A DNA stretch of 64,000 bases, from contig JACVVK020000466.1 in assembly GCA_018292915.2 (NCBI GenBank), forward strand, positions 355,001 through 419,000. Reading direction: 5' to 3'. Shown one piece after another: positions 55,357 through 64,000 of the stretch. The notes under the pieces were generated by a model. That model did not search any database and was not told where the DNA came from. It worked only from the letters and a program-made list of their open reading frames with translations. The position numbers and the translations under genes are program-made. This stretch comes from Batillaria attramentaria (lineage: Eukaryota > Mollusca > Gastropoda > Batillariidae). Position 1 is the first letter of the stretch, and every line of letters begins with the position of its first letter.

Positions 55357-55982
55357 TCTGAATGTTCCACGTGCGAGTCCAGTAAAAGGTTGAACAGCAT
55401 GTTGCGCATACGGCGCGTGTCGCACAGTCGCGGGGCAATCCTTTAAGTCACCTACATCTAAAACACGGGACGTAAATAGAGAAAAATAAAACTCGACAGT
55501 TTGACCTGATTTGCACAGAATCCCCCATCTGCAGAACATTAACTACAACATATACTGTAAAACAAAAAGTTTATCCAGCTGGGTCTGAAAACAGCATACT
55601 TTTTGTGCTTATAGACTTTTCAGAAAGTGAATAGTTTCAGAGATATCTTATACTTACGCAGTACAGTATTTCCACGCAACACCACACGCCGCTATCACAA
55701 ACAAGACAGCACACACGACACCTGCTATGGCCGAGCCGTGCAGACCAGCGCCTGAAAGGAAAAGAACGTCAATGTTTTCAAATGCTGTTCAGCAGGAATT
55801 ATTTATCATGATGAATGTTAGTCTACGTAGACCTCTTCGTGCTGGTTTTGTGAAAATAAGAGGTACGTCACAACCAAGGCATGGGAGAAACGAAAGACGT
55901 GTAAACGCCAATATTATACATGTAAAATATCAATGGTCATTGCCTTTTTTTTTGAGCGCTGTGAATGGAAACATTTTGCGAT

Positions 55983-56038
<56 letters not shown>

Positions 56039-56096
56039 CCGTGAAATGGTCTTTGTTCATTGCGCGGCGTAAAGCCCTAAATAACTAACTAACTAA

Positions 56097-56148
<52 letters not shown>

Positions 56149-58035
56149 GAGAGAGAGAGAGAGGAGACAAGGGTGTTGTTGTTGTCGTTGTTGGTGTTTT
56201 GCGTTACACATATTTACAGATTTCAACCAGTCGTTCTCACAATTGACTTGAAATTGAGAAGATGGGGACTTTAGTGGGTGTCAGGCTGCCCACATAAAGC
56301 ATAAGAACAGTTTCGTGTAAACTCCACTTACTTCCAGGTTTTAACTCATTGTCTGACGACGACGGTCCTTCCACCTCCATGGAAACGTTTCTTCGTCCAG
56401 AACAAACCAAGCGGAATTCTTTCGGTGCTAAACAGATTTGAATAAGGAGAATAACTGGGCCGATGATGAGCAAAAGCATACATCAGGGATATGTTTGTTG
56501 ATGGTTCTAGTAGTTAGCATCACTTTCTCGTACTAGACTTAGTTCCAGATACAGATAACAATACAATATTTAAATTAAAGGTTCTCTTGCTGATATTTAC
56601 TTCTAATCGACATACTTCCACAAGTTTACACAGCATTAAAACAGATGCGGCACTTTGTGTGGTGTCATTTGTTACACTTGACCAAATCTACTAACAACTT
56701 TACCATCGATGGACAGTCTTTGTCGTGCATCACTTCCGTTTTGATGAACTTCAAACTTGGCGATAATTGTGTTTGTTGTCATGTTAAAAGCTGCTTGACT
56801 CGGAGATGGAAAAATAATCCTTGGTTCCTCTTTTTGTTCAGTTAAAATCTGGAGTATCGGTTTGACGGGAGTTTTCGTGTCCAAATAAGGGGACTTTGCC
56901 GTGAAATCAAATGTTTGCTGGGTTTCTGATGTCACGTTGCACTCGCAGACTGAGTACGGTCGAGTGTCGGTATCCCATTGTAGAATAAAAGCCACGTCAG
57001 TTTCGTTCGATTTGTCACATGGGTCAATCGCACTGCCTGGCAATAGAACGGAAATATTTTCATTTGATTTATGGTCGTAGCAACAACAAAAGCTATCAGT
57101 CTTATATTGTTTTAAGATAAACTGCCACCTTCCACTCCGCCTCACATATCAACATCTACACCCTGATACCCTCTTTTACCCACACTACATTAAACCACAA
57201 TCTGCAGTCATGGTGCTAATCAAGGATATTGATACGAGACAAACGAGAGAGAGAGAGAGAGAGATGTATGTACTTAGGAATAACATTGGACTGGCAAGAA
57301 AAAAAACCCAGTGATTATCAAGATATCAGACACGCAAATGCCCGACACAAAGAACTGAAAGATAAAATAAATAAGTGTTGTACAAGCATGACCTTCCTCG
57401 ACCTGCTCAATATGTAGATTTATTCCATGAGGCATTATTATGAAGAAAAGATTGTAACTACTTTGTGACAAGTATTGCATGGCTTTGCCAAGATAAAGAC
57501 ATACAGGCATAACATCTCCCAGATCCCATAGAGATTAAAGATAGCTTGTTTGTTTGTTCCTTTGGTGACGAATCACAAAACAGAAAGTTAATCACGCATT
57601 AGGGGTTTTTTCAGTTCAGAACAAAGCCCGAAAATTCCAGCTCAAACTTGGCCAAACCAGACAGCACATGACGTGTTTATTTATTTTACTGTTTTTTTTT
57701 TAAATTTATTTATTTATTTATTTATTTTCGAGGGGGGGGGGGGGGGTGGGGTGGGGGGGGGGCATCAGAGTCCTAAACTGTTCTTGGGAGAGGTGACTAA
57801 AAGCAAAGGCGGAAATTTATGTATTTTCGAAGCTCCTCATTTGTTAAATTGAAAACAAAAAAACAAAAAACAGTCACTTAATTTTAATCAGCATGTTTTA
57901 AAACACTGTATTGGAAAGACAAATAAGAATTCAAACTTCTAAGGTAAATAAAACGAAAAACATGTGCATCAACTTACTCAAATCAGTGCCCACAAGGCAG
58001 GTGAAAAGCAACAGCACAAACGGAGTTTCAGCCAT
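54032..58035 (-). CDS. Receptor gene B2, five exons
   Basis: The exons are 57978-58035, 56704-57036, 56332-56427, 55658-55751 and 54032-54356; phases and splice sites agree. The product is 301 aa. Compared with B1 the tail is 12 residues shorter and the stalk two residues longer. Tail motifs NRIYQTASEP, ECHYSTPGD and EGIYTAPYS are kept. The ectodomain exon is closer to that of the A genes (SAIDPCDKSNETDVAFILQW) than overall gene divergence would suggest. The last intron is 1.3 kb, lacks the ribozyme array and contains a SINE-like element. Confidence 0.8.
54598..54962 (-). mobile_element. SINE-like element with tRNA-related head, minus strand
   Basis: On the minus strand the head reads GATTTGATCTAGTGGTTAAG, then GGTTCGAGTCTCC (A- and B-box-like), followed by a body of about 300 bp ending near CTTCCTTC. 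The corresponding B1 intron (29010-29210) has different sequence between the same flanks, so insertion was accompanied by a change or replacement. It is not the family at 27350. Confidence 0.65.
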
Positions 58036-59299
58036 GGCAAGCGTGATGACAGCACACGATCAAACTGACAATAAACTCACGCCCAGTACACGCCAGCAAT
58101 AATTTCCCCCTCTCAAGCACGCAGGGCCAAGGTTCACAAACCTCGTGAGTGACTCTGAATAATAGTTACCGCTTAGACACGCACTTTCAATTGCGGGCAT
58201 TTTACCGCTGAAAGTCTTTTATGAAGGATAATTAACAGGAAAATATCACATCATTCTCAGACACTCAAAACAATCTACAACAAAATACAACTAATGGAGA
58301 AAAACTACAAAAAAAACCCAACCGATATCATTCAGTTATATATAAAAAAAAATAGACTGTGAAACCGTGACCTGCATGATAATTGTGGCGATACGGTACC
58401 TGTTTTTGGATCATTAGACGTTTATTAAAGCTTTTTCCATGGTAACGGAAGCAACATAGTAATGGAAACAACATTATAGGTCGGGTTAACTTTTCCACTT
58501 TCATGGTGAAGTTTCTGTTCTACAAATAGAGCTTCCGTGATTAGCTCGAGTTGTTTATCACGAAAGAAACCACGAGATGTTTCATTTTTTACCGTTTTTT
58601 CGACGAGTTGGTATGGCAAAAATTGAAAGATTGAGTGGTTTCTTTCGTGGCAAACATTCGAAGTAATCATGAAAGCCGTTTCTTACCTCTAGTAGCATCC
58701 ATTTTTTGCATTTTATTTTCTCTGTTGGAGGGTGACTAGCGACGTATGTACCCCCTCAATATTCTGGATCTGACTTGTGAGAAATGGATTCTTAGAGCAG
58801 TTGAAAGTGCTTGATGTTAAGAAGAATATCATTCAAAGCATGTGTTCATCTACTGGCATTGAAAAGTGCATTCACAAATACTTCGCAGATATTGTTCTGT
58901 AATATCATTTTTACGTGATCCAAGCAAAATACAATTTCACCCCCAAAAGTGAACAAAATAACTTTGCAACGATTGTGACGTATAAGTTCCAGATGTCTGA
59001 AATGAAGCACTTCTACGCGTCTTTGGCTGATGACGTAACTGGAGTGTGCTTTTGTGAACTGCTAAAGAGTCGATTATGAAAGTCATAACTCACACTTTCG
59101 CTCTGTTTCCTTAGTATTTTCGGACGTAAAACACTCATAGTTGCCTTACTGAAAATTTGCACTGGCGAATGGTGTAAACGCACGTCACTGTCGATCACCG
59201 TAGATGCAAATGTACCTCTGCCAATGACGTAGGGAAACGTACGTCATCGATGCTGAAGCGTATGGTGCACCATAACGGGCTCTCGGCCAGGGATGAGTG

Positions 59300-59345
<46 letters not shown>

Positions 59346-59736
59346 CTCTCTCTCTCTCTGCTATTGTAGCGGAAATGTACTATAGTATAATTTAATACAG
59401 TGTAGCAGGACAGCGAGTAGTACCGTAGGTAACATCGCCTATTTGCTCTACTAACGTTTCAACTTCCTCCTCTCTCTCTCTCTCTCTCTCTCTGATCCAG
59501 TTACCAAAACCAAGAATAGACCTATAGAAATCTAGTTTTTCGTTTTCTGGTGCATGCGCGTGGAATTCATAAAATCTATTCCTAGAATAAACACGTTTAA
59601 GGACCGCTTACATGAACACTTCCACCAGTCTTAAGACTCCAACAACTTAAGCCAATTTCTCCCATTGCTTATAAGCCTTTGATCATGCCTGATCTGATCA
59701 CCGTGTTTTTCTGTGACCTGTTATCTTGCTCTCTCT

Positions 59737-59799
<63 letters not shown>

Positions 59800-60134
59800 G
59801 TTTTTTGTTTGTTTGTTTGTTTGTTTTTCTTTTCTCGTTGTTTGTTTGTCGGGTTTTTTTTTGGTTTTTTTTTTTTTTTTTTGGGGGGGGGGGGGGTAGG
59901 GGAGGGGGGTCTCACTTTTCGGTAGCCTAGATTGTTATTTTATCTTTGCTTATTATGCTTTGTTTTTGCTTTTATTTGATCTTTATTGTAGAATGTAGTG
60001 AGGACTTCTTGTAAGGTAGGCAGAGATGCCTACAAGAATTATCCTAATAAACGTTTCATCATCATCAACATCATCATCATCATCTCTCTCTCTCTCTCTC
60101 TCACATCTTCCTTGGCCTTAAATCAACCTAACGA

Positions 60135-60186
<52 letters not shown>

Positions 60187-60776
60187 GATTGTCATTTCCG
60201 TGTATTTATTAATGTAATTTCTGTTTTCGTGTGGTGTTAATGTATCAGTGATCCATCGTCGTTTTCATGTATTTACAAGTTGTGTAATCGCTGCGACCAA
60301 CTTTGCCACAAAGCATTACTGAGACTTGAATCATCTACTGTCAATCTTCTAATAATCGTGCATAATTGTCATCCCATTGTCATTCAGTTGTCAAGCATAT
60401 TGTCAATTTTCATTGAAATACAAGTTACTTCCTTCAATAAGATCTATGTACACGCACAAAAACAGCGATAAAAAAAACAACTATTACAACTACAAAACGC
60501 AAGTTAATAACGAATAACAAAAGCAAAAAGGGTTGTCATGTTTGTGTTTGTGACATGCCATAAATATTATGTTGTCCAGTCAGTGGTAGACCGACTCACG
60601 AAGTAATCTAGTAGTGTGTCAGATGTATTTTGTTCGGCACTGTTTTCGTGTCGGTCTTTGAGCAACAACCCGTATTTACATGAGTTGCAACTCCTGAGGA
60701 TGTCCGTCAGGCTTGTCGTATCGAGGTCACATTCGCTGGGACTGAAGCTCATCTGGCACCACCATTGGCTCAAGAC
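58036..60776. other. 5' flank of B2 and B2-A3 spacer, with empty Polinton site
   Basis: No gene is visible. At 2.7 kb this is the least interrupted version of the B-to-A spacer. The unoccupied target GTAAACGCACGT is at 59174-59185. GT arrays are at 59304-59342 and 59741-59797, a CA array at 60139-60183, with T, G and CT tracts. Confidence 0.85.
59177..59182. other. Empty integration site (single AACGCA), paralogue 2
   Basis: The host sequence runs without interruption through ACTGGCGAATGG, GTAAACGCACG and TCACTGTCGATCACCG, which are the left and right flanks of the Polinton-like element. Confidence 0.93.
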
Positions 60777-63700
60777 TTACGAAGACACCGTAGAAGGGCG
60801 CAAGTACCCATCGGAAGCAGTCGAAGGTTCACGTGCAGGGTGTACTGGGTCAGGCGAAACCTGGCAACAGATCACAAATGCGTGTGTCTGGGAAATGAAC
60901 AGTGTAGAGATTCCGGGGGGGGGGGGGGGGGGGGGGAATGGAAACTCTACTTAAACGAAATCTATGCAAAAGTTCAAACATTTTCTAGAATCTTTTCCTA
61001 TAGTCAAAATAATTTGACAATGATTTGATAATGATTTGAACAAACAGCGTATTTTGGAAGTACAGTAGCCGAAACGCATCTATTGGATTGATTAAACAGC
61101 TAGCAATTATTATTTTATTTTTTATCATTATCTCGTATTATTATTTTTTTATGGTGGACTATAATTTCCCGTTTGGGGTTAATAAAGTAATCTGAATTGA
61201 ATTGAATTAAGTGCATATGGCATGTATACATATGCATATACATAATTGCAAAATATGGCATTCATTTGTATTTGTTGTACAGTACAACGATAAAGCATGG
61301 TATACATGAATCACCTCGCTGTAGATCCTGTCTTCTGGCTGTTGGATCGCCATCACCTGGTTGGCACGTGGAGCGAGACCTGAGTAAATTGTCATCTCTC
61401 GCTGCCGTCTCGGTAGAGGGCGCTCGTAGTTCCTTCCTGTGTGCGATTTGAGAAAGAGAAGGGAGAAGAACATGGATTAGAAAAATCAAGTTGATGATAT
61501 TGATCATAATGATAATGATAAAAGTCCTTCAGCTGCACGCAATTAATGTTCATGTTTTCGGTTGTTGGAAGTGATATCACTGATTAAATTCTGATGAATG
61601 CTAATCTCTACCACAAGTGAAGGAGAGGCAAGATCATTTATCCTTTTTACCCTTTTTTCTCACAATTCTCTCTTGTCGCGAAATGGACTAACGAAAACTG
61701 AAACTCACTCACTCACTCATTCACTCACTCCCTCACTCACTCATTCACTCCCTCCCTCACTCACTCAAAATTCTCTCATATTTTTCTCATACATTTGTCA
61801 CTTTTTTATTTTTCGCTTTTATCACATTTTTTTGCGCGCTTTCCTCACGATTTTCTCCCATACTCACTTCTTTTTATCTTGATACAGAGAAATCGTGTAC
61901 AGATGACTGTCACAGTGAAAATCACACCACCCATAAAACTACCCGAAGCCAGCAGTATGTCGGGAAGAAGATCTTTCGTCACATTACCTGAAAAGCAAAT
62001 CAGTTTCAACGTCCCCCAGTAGTCGTACTGAATTATCAAACGCACCTTCGACATGTTAAAAGAAACATGACATTAACTTACAATTTTTTTTTTATAGCAC
62101 AACCTCATGCAGTGCAAATTTTATCTGAATGAGACTACTATTGGATGAACAATTATTCGCTTGAAAAGTAATATCTGCCACGCAAAAAACAAGCAAACCC
62201 GAGTACTGAAATATATTTCTCAAGTGCGTATAACACCACATGCAACCTCATGTACAGGGCAATACATGACAGTACGTGACTGTACTTTTTTTGCATAATC
62301 ATGCAAGTCTCACCGACCTCTATTTTTGAGAATTGTTTTAAGCGGATGGGGACTTTAGTGTGTGTCATGCTGTTTACTAAAAGCGTGTGAACAGTTTCCT
62401 CGAAACTCCACTTACTTGCAGGTTCTAACTCGTTGTCGGGCGACGACGGTATTTTCATTTTCAGGGAGACGTTTCTTCGTCCAGAGCAAACCAAGCGAAA
62501 TTCTTTCGGTGCTTAACAGAGAAGAATAAAGGCAATTATTGATCCGGTTATAAACGAAATACATCACAGATCGGTTTGTTCATCTTTACAATACCTTGCT
62601 TCACATTCTCCCCCTTTATTCACGTTGTTGTTGTTGTGTTGTTGTTGTGTTGGTGTTGGTGTTGTTGTTGGTGGTGGTGGTGGTGTTAAATTTGTTCCAG
62701 ATCTTTTGACTTATTTTGTGTTAAGACGACAAAAATTTAACTTTTGGAAAAGTTTCTCCTCTCAGAGCAAGTCAGACGAAACACTCCCATAGACAAACAG
62801 ACAGGAAAGGGGATAGTTTTAGAACTGAATCGTGCTGCAGTATTCATATAGAGCCAAGAGGCCTCCCCCCTCTCAGGGCATTTTTGCCAGTTCACGATCT
62901 AACGGCAAATTGAGATGGTAATTTACAAGAATGCTGATTTGTTTAGTCAAGACATACCGATACACAGCACCTTTAGCCAAAGTTAATAATGTACGTATAC
63001 ATAAGGCGTAAAAGAAAATGAACTTTAATCAACAACTCATCAACTTTACATTGCCTTCCACTGTGTCACTGCAACTTTGAATGTTTACAGTTTACAAATC
63101 TATATGGGATATACAGTTACAGGTAAATTCAATGCTCGACCTTTGTCGTGCAACACCTCCGTTTTGGAGAACCCGTTTACAAAGCATGTGGCATTTTGTG
63201 TGTTGTCACTCGTTACACTTCACCCACTGTTCTAACAAATTTACCTTCGATGGCAAATCTTTGTCGTGCAACACTTCCGTTTTGAAGAACTTCAAACTTG
63301 ACGATAAATGCGTTTCCTGTCATGTTGAAAGCTGCTAGACTCGGAGATGGACAAATAGTCCTTGGTTCCTTTTTTTGTTGAGTTAAAATCTGGAGTATCG
63401 GTTTGACGGGAGTTTTCGTGTCCATATACGGGGACCTTGCCGTGAAATCAAATGTTTGCTGGGTTTCTGATGTAACGTTGCACTCGCAGACTGAGTACGG
63501 TCCAGTGTCGGTATCCCATTGTAGAATAAAAGTCACGTCAGTTTCGTTCGATTTGTTACATGGGTCGGTCGCACTGCCTGGCAATAGAAAGGAAATATTT
63601 TCATTTGATCTATGATCACAGCAACAACAAAAACTATCATTCTTATATGTTTAAAGTAAAGTGCCACATGCCACATTCCCTAACAAAACAACGTACACAC

Positions 63701-63814
63701 CCTGATACCCACAACCACGTCTGCGATTACATAGAGGAGCAGAGAGATGACGTAACTCTAATTTCAGGTAGGAATTGTTAGGCACTGGAAGGCCTCTCTT
63801 ACACACTGTCCTGC

Positions 63815-63855
<41 letters not shown>

Positions 63856-63999
63856 TATTACAAATAATTAGGGTCTTGTTGCAGTCAGTCAGACAAACAG
63901 ACAGACAGACAGGCAGGCTGTTTCGTCATGTAGAAACTTACTCATGCAAACTCCAACCACTCCAAGAAAAATCAGCGTCAGGCACGTCCATTCACCCAT
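60777..63999 (-). CDS. Receptor gene A3, six exons
   Basis: The exons are 63942-63999, 63245-63577, 62416-62511, 61868-61987, 61315-61436 and 60777-60860, with the same lengths and phases as A1; the product is 270 aa. The signal peptide begins MGEWTCLTLIFLGVVGVC. All four tail tyrosines are present (NYERPL, TIYSGL, IYSEV, DGYLRP). The gene is complete up to one base before the window edge, so its promoter lies outside. Confidence 0.8.
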
Positions 64000-64000
64000 G

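Overview
The window reads as nuclear DNA of a marine invertebrate animal, most probably a mollusc. The signs are long CA/GT, CT/GA and TA microsatellites, spliced genes with GT-AG introns, CR1/L2-like LINEs, tRNA-derived SINEs and many short terminal-inverted-repeat elements. The species cannot be named from sequence alone.

The host backbone is a tandem array of two alternating receptor-like genes, all on the minus strand. Its order along the plus strand is B0 (signal-peptide exon only, 2588-2645), A1 (18698-21967), B1 (28413-34291), A2 (41106-44647), B2 (54032-58035) and A3 (60777-63999). Types A and B share a nearly identical 333-nt extracellular exon. They differ in signal peptide, transmembrane exon and tyrosine-bearing cytoplasmic tail, an arrangement like paired immune receptors. 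Five of the six have complete, phase-consistent exon sets. Because the repeat unit is several kilobases long and present up to three times, each copy serves as an empty-site control for insertions in the others.

The largest insertion is a 13,396-bp Polinton/Maverick-like virus-like element (3800-17195). It has AG...CT termini, a 6-bp AACGCA target duplication and long terminal inverted repeats. The uninterrupted target survives in two paralogous places (about 35444 and 59177). All recognised genes run leftward. The right half is a densely packed block: packaging ATPase, a basic protein, a conserved Polinton protein, a chromodomain integrase, a small membrane protein, a penton-like protein, a pVI/pX-like minor capsid protein, the major capsid protein (broken by four 1-nt frameshifts) and an adenain-like protease. 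The left half holds separately promoted, probably early genes: two divergent PC4-like proteins, an unrecognised 163-aa protein, a protein with a CARD domain, a PPAY motif and an A20-like zinc finger, a decayed second copy of that gene, and a spliced C2H2 zinc-finger gene whose C-terminal part resembles the N-terminal region of Polinton PolB. No polymerase or exonuclease domain was found.

The second notable element is a head-to-head array (29612-31564) of a 554-bp repeat that carries a perfect type I hammerhead ribozyme. It is retrozyme-like and sits in the last intron of gene B1 between TA microsatellites. Other insertions include pogo/Tc1-like MITEs with TA duplications, a 1.4-kb element with an 8-bp duplication and 18-bp repeat termini, a 2.66-kb element with 0.2-kb TIRs and a CCGG duplication, two copies of an element rich in TCAAGGTCA, and a LINE>MITE>SINE nest at 46213-48925.
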